From: a virus | Strand: one strand, 5' to 3' | DNA: 21,873 bases | Virus record (IMG/VR): IMGVR_UViG_3300043446_001472 | Coordinates: 1 to 21,873 of that record | In this document: in pieces, positions 14,929 through 21,218 of the stretch | Layout: every line of letters starts with the position of its first letter | How positions within the stretch are numbered: the first letter of the stretch is position 1 | Program-made: the position numbers and the translations under genes | The notes under the pieces: generated by a model | The model's input: only the letters and a program-made list of their open reading frames with translations | The model's database searches: none | Told to the model about the DNA's origin: nothing

Positions 14929-16365
14929 TCACGCCTGTTTGTCAGCGGGCCACACCTGCAGCCAATCAAACTCAAATGGAACGCCTGCACGTTCGTAAGC
15001 CAAACGCAGCGGTGGCAACACGTTTTCATCAGCCCACACTTGTGTGGTTGCTGCGTCACGGTTGCGCTCGCCGTCTTGCTTGGCCCTAATGCGTATGCGC
15101 TCAAGCGCATCGTCATAAAGCGGTTGCAGCACGCTACGTGGTTCAGCGGCATCAGTTGATGCTGGCTGTTCTAAGTTTCCGTCAGTGCCAATAACCTGCA
15201 TGTTTAGCGGCACTAGGTAATCATCGCCGCCATCGTATGGGTCAAGGTCCTCGTAAGCACGTGCCTCATTGCGGCTCATAACACCAGCCTCAATCATGGT
15301 GCGGTAGCCTGCAGTGCGGGTTGCGTAGTCGCCACGCAAAATAGCGTCCACGTTGAACTTGACATACAAATCTTCCTCGCCGTCAATAAACAACTTGCGC
15401 ACAGTGCGTTCAGTGTCCACGGCTATAGGTGCAATGGTGTGCTGCGCAAACCACAAGCCTGCTTGCTCGCTGTTCGTGTAAGTGCCGTGCGTCCAATCCT
15501 GCACAAGCGGTAGCGGCACACGGTAAATGCGGCAAATCTGTTCCAAATACCAGCGCATTTGCGTGCTTAGGTCAGCGTCACGCAAACTCATTGCGTTTTG
15601 CTTTACCTTTAGGCCACGGTCAAAAATGCGGGTCTGGCCTGCGCCAAACACACCTGCGGTTGCCTTTAGCGAGTTGGCAATGGCCTTTACATCGTCAGGC
15701 GATAGCGGCGCATCGGTTTCAAGGTAGGTGGGAAAGTGTGTGCCGTTGTTTAGAAACCGACCAAAGAACTGCTCGGTGGCAATGCTTAGGCCAATGGTGT
15801 CTTTGATTAGGTCAATCGGGCTACTGGCCTCAAGCGGGTTTTTTACAAACGGCCCTTTGAAGTGCAGTATGTCGCCTGCAGGGTAATCGCCCGCAGGTGT
15901 TAGTTCATCGCCAACGTAGCGGTAAGCAATCTTGCCTTTGTTCGTTTTTACTTCAGGGTTGCTGGCATACAGCGGCCACAACTCTTGAGGCTCACCGCCA
16001 CGCCACACAATGCGCATGTAAGCGTTGCCTGTAAGGTCCTCACGTATTTGTTTCCAGCGCAGCAACTCGCCGCTGGTCATAAGTGGGTTAGGGCGGCCTG
16101 CCAGCAACTTGTAAACGGCGTGGTCGTTCACAGCGGTGCGCTGACGGTCTTGCCTGCGGTAAACGCCTACTGGTAGTGCGCTAAAAGTTTCAGCACGCAC
16201 CTCAACACAAGCGGCAACTGCAACGCTTGCAAGTGCGGTTTCTGGTGTAACCCGAACGCCCGATGCGGATACGTTGCCACCATAAAAGAACGCCTGCGCC
16301 AAGTTATCCATTGCGTCACGTTTTTCACGGCGGCCCCGCAGTGCGGCAAATGGGTTCAGTTCCAT
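14929..16365 (-). CDS. Portal protein, HK97 type
   Basis: The protein has 478 residues starting MELNPFAALRGRREKRD. Family features in order are: VAACVEVRAETFSALPVGVY (N-terminal wing helix), LLAGRPNPLMTSGELLRW, LTGNAYMRIVWRGGEPQELW, DILHFKGPFV, TGVFGAGQTRIFDRGLKV-type core around residues 240-260, then ICRIYRVPLPLVQDW and EQAGLWFAQHTIAPI, and the late MIEAGVMSRNEARAYEDLDP, a very typical portal motif. Twelve copies form the vertex ring through which DNA is packaged. The ribosome site is weak (AACGGATT). Order TerL, portal, protease, capsid is canonical. Confidence 0.94.
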   Translation of the reverse strand: MELNPFAALRGRREKRDAMDNLAQAFFYGGNVSASGVRVTPETALASVAVAACVEVRAETFSALPVGVYRRQDRQRTAVNDHAVYKLLAGRPNPLMTSGELLRWKQIREDLTGNAYMRIVWRGGEPQELWPLYASNPEVKTNKGKIAYRYVGDELTPAGDYPAGDILHFKGPFVKNPLEASSPIDLIKDTIGLSIATEQFFGRFLNNGTHFPTYLETDAPLSPDDVKAIANSLKATAGVFGAGQTRIFDRGLKVKQNAMSLRDADLSTQMRWYLEQICRIYRVPLPLVQDWTHGTYTNSEQAGLWFAQHTIAPIAVDTERTVRKLFIDGEEDLYVKFNVDAILRGDYATRTAGYRTMIEAGVMSRNEARAYEDLDPYDGGDDYLVPLNMQVIGTDGNLEQPASTDAAEPRSVLQPLYDDALERIRIRAKQDGERNRDAATTQVWADENVLPPLRLAYERAGVPFEFDWLQVWPADKQA

Positions 16366-16429
16366 GCGATGTAATCCGTTCTGAATGTATAAGCCTGCCT
16401 GTGGTTACAGTTTGCTTGCAGTGTCACGG

Positions 16430-17875
16430 TCAGATACTTACGTCAAGCGAGTAAATGCCACCAGTGCTGGCAAATGATGGGCCGCCAAGTGACCATTCAC
16501 TTTCGGCAATGTGCACTGCCATGGCGAGCGCAACTGCAGCGTCAATGTGTTCATTGGGTGAAAGTTTAGTCATGCGCCAACCGCTTGGCGGTATTTCCTT
16601 TGCACCTGCGTTTAGCACGTGTTTTGTAAGTAGCGGGTCGTTGCCGTGCCGCAGGCGACCTAACTGGATTAGGTCATAAAGGTTCATGCTGGCTGGCACC
16701 ATGCGGCTTGCGTGTTGCGGGAAATCCTCAACTGGCAAGCCCTCACGGTTTAGTTCGTCCATGATGGCGAATAAGTGGGCGGGGTCCACAACAATGCGGC
16801 TTACGTTGTAGGTGCTGTTCAGGTCACGCAACACTTGCTTTAGTTCATCAAAGTCAAGCAAGCCCGCCTCGGGGTCGGCCTCAAACGTCCACGCACGCAC
16901 GTTGTGGTAGCCGTCCTCGCCACGCTGGTTCAACACCACCGCAGTTTTGTCACGGCGTGGCGCAGCATCAACGCCAATGATGCAAGGCTGCTCGGTGTCT
17001 ATTTGCGGCTCGTCACCACACGCAGCCCAAGCCTTAGCGTTGTATGCCTTAGCCGCATCGCCATCGGTGGGCGTTAGGTTCAAATGCAAGCGTTGAAACA
17101 CTGGCAGCGGTAACGCACGGTATTGCGACTTGAGCATGTCCATGGTTATCCATGAGGCAGGGTTTGCTTTGCGCCACACTGCAGGGTCGTGCGGGTCATC
17201 GGCTGGCTTGGCACCCTGCCAGTAAACGTAGGCAGCGGGGTCGTTTGCCCACAAGTCTTTTAGTTGGTCAAGCGTGCCGCCGCCACGTGCCGCCGCTGTG
17301 GTAATGGCCACAAACAAACCTTGCTCACGGCCCACCATGCCTGTAACCATGCTGTCAATCATTTCAAGGTTACGCATGACGTGAACCTCGTCACCACTGG
17401 CAAAACTTGGGTGAAAGCCCTGTGAGGTGTCAGCGTCAAACGGCAAGGCCCTAAACGTGCAGCCAGTTTCAACAACTTCAATCACGTTGCGGTAAACACG
17501 GCACGCTGCACGCAGTAGCGGGTCGGCATTTATCATTCGCTTGGCGGTATCAAAAATGATGGCTGCCTGTTGGCGGGTGGTAGCAAACGCATACTGCTCG
17601 CCGCCATACACTGGCTCACCAAACATGTGGTAAAGGTGCAGCAAGGCAGTGATTTCCGACTTGCCGTTCCAGCGAGGTATGCCAAACAATGCACGCTTGT
17701 ATTTGCGCTTGCCACGCACCAGCGTGCCATACACTGGCAGCACCATGTTGTCCCACTGAAAGGGCTCAAGCGTAAACGGCTTGCCAGCCCATCGGTCTTT
17801 CATGTGCCTAACGTGCATTTCAGCGAAACGCTTTACACGTTCAGCCTGCGCAATGCCTGCCTGTGTGTATTTCAT
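16430..17875 (-). CDS. terL: Terminase large subunit
   Basis: The protein has 481 residues starting MKYTQAGIAQAERVKRFAE. ATG 17875 overlaps the small-subunit stop as ATGA, so the longer upstream frame is not used. The ATPase carries a Walker-A-like GIPRWNGKS at about residues 65-73 and a Walker B FASGDEVHV with Asp162-Glu163. The RNase H-like nuclease has Asp303 in IIGVDAAPRRDKT, Asp364 in RIVVDPAHL and Asp445 in NEHIDAAVALAMA. It cuts concatemeric DNA and pumps it through the portal. The family is close to the phage terminase of HK97/P27-type systems. All key residues appear intact. Confidence 0.95.
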   Translation of the reverse strand: MKYTQAGIAQAERVKRFAEMHVRHMKDRWAGKPFTLEPFQWDNMVLPVYGTLVRGKRKYKRALFGIPRWNGKSEITALLHLYHMFGEPVYGGEQYAFATTRQQAAIIFDTAKRMINADPLLRAACRVYRNVIEVVETGCTFRALPFDADTSQGFHPSFASGDEVHVMRNLEMIDSMVTGMVGREQGLFVAITTAAARGGGTLDQLKDLWANDPAAYVYWQGAKPADDPHDPAVWRKANPASWITMDMLKSQYRALPLPVFQRLHLNLTPTDGDAAKAYNAKAWAACGDEPQIDTEQPCIIGVDAAPRRDKTAVVLNQRGEDGYHNVRAWTFEADPEAGLLDFDELKQVLRDLNSTYNVSRIVVDPAHLFAIMDELNREGLPVEDFPQHASRMVPASMNLYDLIQLGRLRHGNDPLLTKHVLNAGAKEIPPSGWRMTKLSPNEHIDAAVALAMAVHIAESEWSLGGPSFASTGGIYSLDVSI

Positions 17876-18348
17876 TTGTTGTCCAACGTGTTGTTCAGCG
17901 TGCCCAAAATAGACATGCCTGTGATTTCCATGAGGCCCAAACGGATACGTGCGGCTGGGGTAAGCCCAAACGTTTCGGCGTAACGCAGCATGGTTGCTGC
18001 AGCGTCTTTTTGCACTTTGAGTAGCGGGTTTGTGATTGGCCCGCTGGCACCCTTTACCAGCACGCCAAACTGCGCAATGTTTGCGGTGGCTTGTGTGTGC
18101 ACCCACACGGCGTTGCAGTAAGCCTCAAGGCTCGGCAAGTAACTTTCACGCATGTGGTTTGCGCCGCCTAGGTCAGCAACAATGGCGTTCCAAACGCCGT
18201 GCACTTCCTTTGGCAGCGTGGCAGGTGCGGGGTAGGCGGGTTTGGTTTCAAGCACAAGCGGTGCCTGTGCTTTGGCCTTACCAGCGGCGGGCCTGTTACC
18301 TGTGCCACGCTTGGCACGGTTAGGGTCGGCTGGCCTGCCTTTAGCCAT
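17872..18348 (-). CDS. terS: Terminase small subunit, P27 family
   Basis: The protein has 158 residues if translation starts at ATG 18348 (MAKGRPADPNRAKRGTGNRP), which matches the usual basic opening of P27-type small terminases. An ATG at 18360 would add four residues; neither has a strong ribosome site. Domain pattern includes LPKEVHGVWNAIVADLGGA, YLPSLEAYCNAVWVHTQA, the G-G/A-S-G-P-x-x-N-P motif (GASGPITNPLLKVQ) and the C-terminal LTPAARIRLGL. It recognises the packaging site and activates TerL. It overlaps the upstream Mom-like gene by 8 nt and TerL by ATGA. Confidence 0.92.
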   Translation of the reverse strand: MAKGRPADPNRAKRGTGNRPAAGKAKAQAPLVLETKPAYPAPATLPKEVHGVWNAIVADLGGANHMRESYLPSLEAYCNAVWVHTQATANIAQFGVLVKGASGPITNPLLKVQKDAAATMLRYAETFGLTPAARIRLGLMEITGMSILGTLNNTLDNK

Positions 18349-19081
18349 GTGTGGCCCCATCTAAAAAGTGGAGCCCAGTAGTCGGAGTTGCACCGCTTTC
18401 TGCCAACTGGTCGCTGGCCGCATCACTAACAATGCTTACTGGGCGTAATCCACGATACATACGTGCACCCATTTTGTCCAAATCGGTGAACGGCATTTCG
18501 GGAACGGTCAAACGTTCACGCCAAGTGGGGTCAATAAAGTAAACGTAACGCAACTGGTAGCCGTCCAGCGGTTCCCAGTTTTTGAACTCGTCTTTCATCA
18601 TCAGGTGGTAAGCCTGCATGGTGTGCATGACTTCACCTGTTACTGGGTTGCGCCGCAGGCTGTCGCTCTCACGTATGTCGGTCAGCACAAAGCCGCTGGC
18701 ACGGTAAATAGTGCCATCGCCGCATTGCGTGCCGTCAGCAAAACTGACCACCCACTTTATGTGTGGGTAGTGCTTTTTGATGTAACGCATGGCGTAGCCA
18801 ATGGCACGGCTTTCGCTATTGCGTGGCAGCCAATCCGCAAATGCCATGCGGTTCAGTTCAATAAAGTTGTTCCACTCGGTGCCCTCAACCAAGTTCATCA
18901 TGGTTTGCTTGACCATGCTTGGCCCAAACTGCATGGCACCGCCGCACTTGCCGTTTAGGAATACGCCAAAGTGTAGTTGGCTGTTGGGAACGACCTTGCC
19001 GCTATAGTGCAGGTTCTTGATTACTAGGTTTGCGTCAGCGGCCTTGATTGGCTTGAGCACAATGTCTTTTGCACTTGCCAT
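18341..19081 (-). CDS. Mom-like DNA modification protein, paralogue 2 (GNAT fold)
   Basis: The protein has 246 residues; AAGGA lies 9 nt before ATG 19081. It matches the phage Mom-like family strongly: NLHYSGKVVPNSQLHFGVF (His25-Tyr26), GGAMQFGPS, FIELNRMAFADWLPRNSESR (residues 73-92), WVVSFADGTQCGDGTIYRASG (110-130) and the GYQLRYVYFIDPTWR segment. In phage Mu, Mom converts adenine to N6-carbamoylmethyladenine in DNA and so blocks many restriction enzymes. The adjacent paralogue shares the key positions HY, E-x-x-R at 75-78, N-S/T-E-S, C-G and Y-x-A-S-G. The last 33 residues are encoded by sequence that also forms a tRNA-like cloverleaf (18369-18444), and the tail LAESGATPTTGLHF carries its T-loop. 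Substrate and chemistry here are inferred. Confidence 0.88.
   Translation of the reverse strand: MASAKDIVLKPIKAADANLVIKNLHYSGKVVPNSQLHFGVFLNGKCGGAMQFGPSMVKQTMMNLVEGTEWNNFIELNRMAFADWLPRNSESRAIGYAMRYIKKHYPHIKWVVSFADGTQCGDGTIYRASGFVLTDIRESDSLRRNPVTGEVMHTMQAYHLMMKDEFKNWEPLDGYQLRYVYFIDPTWRERLTVPEMPFTDLDKMGARMYRGLRPVSIVSDAASDQLAESGATPTTGLHFLDGATHG
18369..18444 (-). ncRNA. tRNA-like cloverleaf, glycine-type identity (76 nt)
   Basis: On the minus strand the acceptor GCCCAGT (18438-18444) pairs perfectly with ACTGGGC (18373-18379), followed by U73 and CCA (18369-18371). Inside lie AA, a D-type arm (GCAT/ATGC, 8-nt loop, 18420-18435), G, an anticodon-type arm (GCCAG/TTGGC with one G-U, 7-nt loop CGACCAG, 18402-18418), a 4-nt variable region, and a T-type arm (AGCGG with CCG-CT around one bulged A, loop TGCAACT, 18380-18397). 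G1-C72, C2-G71, C3-G70, U73 and C35-C36 in the ACC triplet match known glycine identity elements. U33, G18-G19 and T-loop U55 are missing, so decoding is unlikely. It lies wholly inside the 3' end of the Mom-like gene and may be missed by standard tRNA tools. Confidence 0.6.
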
Positions 19082-19086
19082 GGTGG

Positions 19087-19833
19087 TTATTCCTTTGGTG
19101 GAGAACCGTGGACTTGAACCACGCCAACATCGCTGTTGTCTGCCCCTGCAGGTTCCCCGCTAGGTGCCACCCACTGTTGGTCACGCCTAAACTGTTTGCT
19201 GGCCTTTGGGTAAGGCTGTTGCTGTTTGGCTAACCTACGGCGAATGGACTTGTCTATAGGGTAAACGTAAAAGTAGCGGTGTGCATAGACGACACACCCA
19301 GAACCAAAAAGTTCCTCGCCCACTTGCTGCAACGTTTTGCCCTTGGTTTCAACACGGCCAAAACGTATGGGTGCAATCATGTTTTTGTATTCGCCTGCAT
19401 CGGTCAGGTAAAAGTCGTTGCAAGGCTGTGCGCCAAAGTAGAGCCAGCCGCTTGCCTGATACACAATGCCGCAATCGTCTTTGCAGCCGCCTGCGTGCGT
19501 AACCACCATGCGTAGGCCGTAGTCGGCTTTCAGTTTTTCAATGATGCGGGCAAGGCTGTAACTTTCTGTGTTGTGGCCGTAAAGGTCGCTAATCCACAAA
19601 CGCTGCATTTCAAGGTATTCGTGCTTGGCAATACCGTAGGCAACCTTGGCCACCTTTTTGTCGGTCTGCGTGCTGTAACCAAACACGCAAATGCCCACCA
19701 CCTTGTCGCCGTCCATGATGGCAATGTTCACCTTGGCCCCGCTGGGGTAGGTGCGCATGTAGTGCTGGGTTTCGCACACATGCTTTGCAACCTCACGGCT
19801 GCAGTATTTGTAGGTGAGGTTTCTAAAGTCCAC
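19087..19833 (-). CDS. Mom-like DNA modification protein, paralogue 1 (GNAT fold)
   Basis: The protein has 248 residues and starts at GTG 19833, overlapping the ParB-like gene by 11 nt with AGGG before it. It is a divergent member of the same family as the next gene: CETQHYMRTYPSGAKV (His24-Tyr25), VVGICVFGYS, EYLEMQRLWISD (E75-x-x-R78), HNTESYSLARII (88-91), MVVTHAGGCKDDCGIVYQASG (109-129). Lengths and spacing of these motifs match the other paralogue almost residue for residue, so the two arose by duplication or join of related genes. The C-terminal 24 residues are coded by sequence that also folds as a tRNA-like cloverleaf (19096-19158), and the stop codon follows 6 nt after its CCA. It probably modifies DNA bases, perhaps with a different group from its partner. 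Confidence 0.8.
   Translation of the reverse strand: MDFRNLTYKYCSREVAKHVCETQHYMRTYPSGAKVNIAIMDGDKVVGICVFGYSTQTDKKVAKVAYGIAKHEYLEMQRLWISDLYGHNTESYSLARIIEKLKADYGLRMVVTHAGGCKDDCGIVYQASGWLYFGAQPCNDFYLTDAGEYKNMIAPIRFGRVETKGKTLQQVGEELFGSGCVVYAHRYFYVYPIDKSIRRRLAKQQQPYPKASKQFRRDQQWVAPSGEPAGADNSDVGVVQVHGSPPKE
19096..19158 (-). ncRNA. Minimal tRNA-like cloverleaf, alanine-type identity (63 nt)
   Basis: On the minus strand the element reads, without a base to spare: acceptor GGGGAAC (19152-19158) with GTTCTCC (19100-19106); D-type arm CTGC-AGGG-GCAG (19140-19151); A; anticodon-position arm CAACA-GCGA-TGTTG (19125-19138); G; T arm CGTGG-TTCAAGT-CCACG (19107-19123); then discriminator A and encoded CCA (19096-19099). 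The acceptor has G1-C72, G2-C71, a G3-U70 wobble and A73, the determinants read by alanyl-tRNA synthetase. The anticodon loop is replaced by a GNRA tetraloop, so it cannot decode. T loop and CCA are those of a normal tRNA. It overlaps the last codons of the Mom-like gene, and the ribosome site of the next gene begins right after CCA. Confidence 0.75.
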
Positions 19834-20449
19834 TTAGGTAGCCCTTGCAAATCTCATAAATGGCGTTGGCGTTCACGTTGGCGTTCACATCGCTTTCAAT
19901 CTTTGTGTTCAGTTTGATTGCGGCAATGGCCTGCAGCACAACGTCTGCCTGCGTGCTGTGCAGCGTGAAAGTGATTTGCTGGAAGTCTGACTTGGGGCCG
20001 TCACTAAGTGCAGGCGGTTCAACTTCCTCAACATCAAACACTCCCATTTCAGTAGGCGTGAACCCTAGCGTGGCCATGCTGTAGCCCACAGCGTCCAACT
20101 CGAGCAACGTGCTGGCCAACTGCACATCGTTCCAGTTAGCCAGTTCAGCCGTGCGGTTATCGGCGAGCGCAAATGCACGTGCCTTGTCTGCGTCCCAATC
20201 GCTTGGCACCTCGGCAACCGCAATGTCTGACCAGCCCAAAGCGGTGGCAGCCTCAAGCGTGCCGTTGCCTGCAATGACTACAAGCGAGCCATCGTTTGCA
20301 CGTGCAACCACAATGGGTTTGCGCTGGCCAAACTGTTGCAGGCTTTGCTTTATCGCCTCAATGTTCCGCTCGTCATGCTGCCTAGCATTTTGCGGGTCAG
20401 GCGTAAGGCTTTTGATTTTTACGGTGGTTACTTTCAGCACATCGCTCAC
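19823..20449 (-). CDS. ParB-like nuclease-domain protein
   Basis: The protein has 208 residues and starts at GTG 20449, with AAGGTAAG 6 nt before it. Residues 8-110 match the ParB/sulfiredoxin-like domain: KIKSLTPDPQNARQHDERNI, AIKQSLQQFGQRKPIVV, the VVIAGNGTLEAATALG motif (57-72, equal to the GNGR-type motif of ParB nucleases, here GNGT), and AFALADNRTAELANWN (92-107). The C-terminal 70 residues have strands (QQITFTLHSTQADVVLQAI) of unknown fold. In phages such proteins commonly sit beside terminase or DNA-modification genes. Overlap with the first Mom-like gene suggests a joint role in DNA modification or in marking DNA for packaging. The Arg-to-Thr change in the motif could affect catalysis. 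Confidence 0.88.
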   Translation of the reverse strand: MSDVLKVTTVKIKSLTPDPQNARQHDERNIEAIKQSLQQFGQRKPIVVARANDGSLVVIAGNGTLEAATALGWSDIAVAEVPSDWDADKARAFALADNRTAELANWNDVQLASTLLELDAVGYSMATLGFTPTEMGVFDVEEVEPPALSDGPKSDFQQITFTLHSTQADVVLQAIAAIKLNTKIESDVNANVNANAIYEICKGYLSGL

Positions 20450-20454
20450 GGTGC

Positions 20455-20811
20455 TTACCTTTCAGTTTCAGGGAATGTTGTTTTGATTGCGGCAACGATG
20501 GCATTGCCTAGTTGGGTGCAACGCCACGCAAGTTCAGGCCGTGCCTGCACGCCAAGCCGTTGCAACGCAAAGCCCACAGCACGTGCCTCAAGCAAACTGC
20601 GTGCAACTTGGTCATCAAGCGATGCTGCGCTTGGCATAACTGGTGGCGGTGGCAGCAAATCAGCCAAAGCCTCAAGTTGTGCGCTGGCCTTGCGGTGGCG
20701 CATGGCACGCATACGGCATGCCGTGCTTGCATAGGTTGGCGCAGGGCCACTGCGGCCAGTGCGCTTTACCTCAAGCCCACAGCCGCAAGCGCATTTACGC
20801 ATTTCAACCAT
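20455..20811 (-). CDS. Cys-rich N-terminus protein, unknown function
   Basis: The protein has 118 residues. It opens with a zinc-knuckle-like KCACGCGLEVKR (Cys7, Cys9, Cys11) and a fourth Cys32 in STACRMRAMRHRK, the same pattern as small treble-clef or zinc-ribbon motifs that end in a basic C-R-x-x-A-x-R-x-R helix. The remaining 80 residues are helical (AQLEALADLLPPPP, LDDQVARSLLEARAVGFALQRL). ATG 20811 is the first start after the terminator region; Met4 at 20802 is an alternative. As first gene after a terminator it probably opens the long late operon. A DNA-binding or regulatory role is possible but not shown. Confidence 0.8.
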   Translation of the reverse strand: MVEMRKCACGCGLEVKRTGRSGPAPTYASTACRMRAMRHRKASAQLEALADLLPPPPVMPSAASLDDQVARSLLEARAVGFALQRLGVQARPELAWRCTQLGNAIVAAIKTTFPETER

Positions 20812-20968
20812 GCCTGCAGCCTACGCAACGTGTCACAAAACACGTAACACCATGCGGGGCCGTGTCGTAACGCCAAAATCCCATTTTCGGGTGCACGCAC
20901 GCTCTGCTGGCAAGGCAGGGTGGGGGCGTTCCTCTGTGGTGATTGACCTGCCCCCGCCTCTGGGCATG
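20812..20968 (-). promoter_or_regulatory. Probable promoter region for the late operon
   Basis: This gene-free stretch lies between a terminator and the first gene of the terminase/structural run, so a promoter should be here. I could not place clear -35 and -10 boxes. Two inverted repeats are visible: ACGTGT-6 nt-ACACGT at 20828-20845 just before the gene, and AAAAT-CCC-ATTTT at 20875-20887. Either could be an operator. Confidence 0.45.
20828..20845. promoter_or_regulatory. Inverted repeat, operator candidate
   Basis: ACGTGT and ACACGT form perfect 6-bp arms around a 6-nt spacer (CACAAA), 17 nt upstream of the ATG at 20811. Half-site length and spacing fit a dimeric regulator; there is no U-tract to suggest a terminator. 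Confidence 0.4.
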
Positions 20969-21008
20969 AAAAAGGCCCTACAAGCGGCGTGGTGGCTGCG
21001 TGTAGGGC
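20969..21008 (-). terminator. Rho-independent terminator after the lysis/accessory genes
   Basis: On the minus strand GCCCTACA (21001-21008) pairs with TGTAGGGC (20975-20982) over 8 bp, with possible further pairs inside the loop, and is followed by CTTTTTC. It lies 27 nt after the stop codon at 21036. This is the best-formed intrinsic terminator in the window. Confidence 0.8.
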
Positions 21009-21035
21009 GTGAGGGTGTTTGTGTCGGTCTGTGGG

Positions 21036-21218
21036 TTACACAGCGTCTGGGTGGCCTTTGCGGCGTATTTCAGGGTGGGTCCATACAAACCATGTGGGCA
21101 CGTTGCATGGTGGGCATGTGGGTGGCGTGTATTTGCCTTGCAGGGGTAGTGGTAGCCACCTGTAGTAGTGGGCCTTGCACTCTGGGCACATGAACCCTAG
21201 GCAGATGCGTTCGTTCAT
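21036..21218 (-). CDS. Small zinc-binding candidate with two CxxC motifs
   Basis: The protein has 60 residues starting MNERICLGFMCPECKAHYY. I chose ATG 21218 because it overlaps the stop of the NlpC/P60 gene as ATGA; the longer in-frame start at 21293 lies inside that gene. CPEC and CPPC are separated by about 20 residues, with His and Trp around them (HYYRWLPLPLQGKY, TWFVWTHPE), as in a zinc ribbon. The C-terminus is basic. It is translationally coupled with the peptidase and followed by a terminator. Function unknown. Confidence 0.8.
   Translation of the reverse strand: MNERICLGFMCPECKAHYYRWLPLPLQGKYTPPTCPPCNVPTWFVWTHPEIRRKGHPDAV

Noticed and set aside
14892-15152. 87-residue N-terminal extension of the prohead protease
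   Set aside because: It overlaps the portal gene, has a Cys-rich antisense look, and the ribosome site AAAGGA fits ATG 14891.
17876-18106. 77-residue N-terminal extension of the large terminase
   Set aside because: It overlaps the small subunit in another frame; the ATGA overlap and the family start point place the start at 17875.
19096-19158. The tRNA-like sequence as a phage attachment site (tRNA 3' end copied from the host)
   Set aside because: Attachment sites usually copy only the 3' part of a tRNA. Here the 5' acceptor strand and all arms are present, no integrase is visible, and it lies in a late operon. It is not fully excluded until an integrase is sought in the rest of the genome.
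19087-19158. An ordinary tRNA gene
   Set aside because: It is 63 nt, with 4-nt loops at both the D and anticodon positions, so it cannot act as a decoding tRNA.
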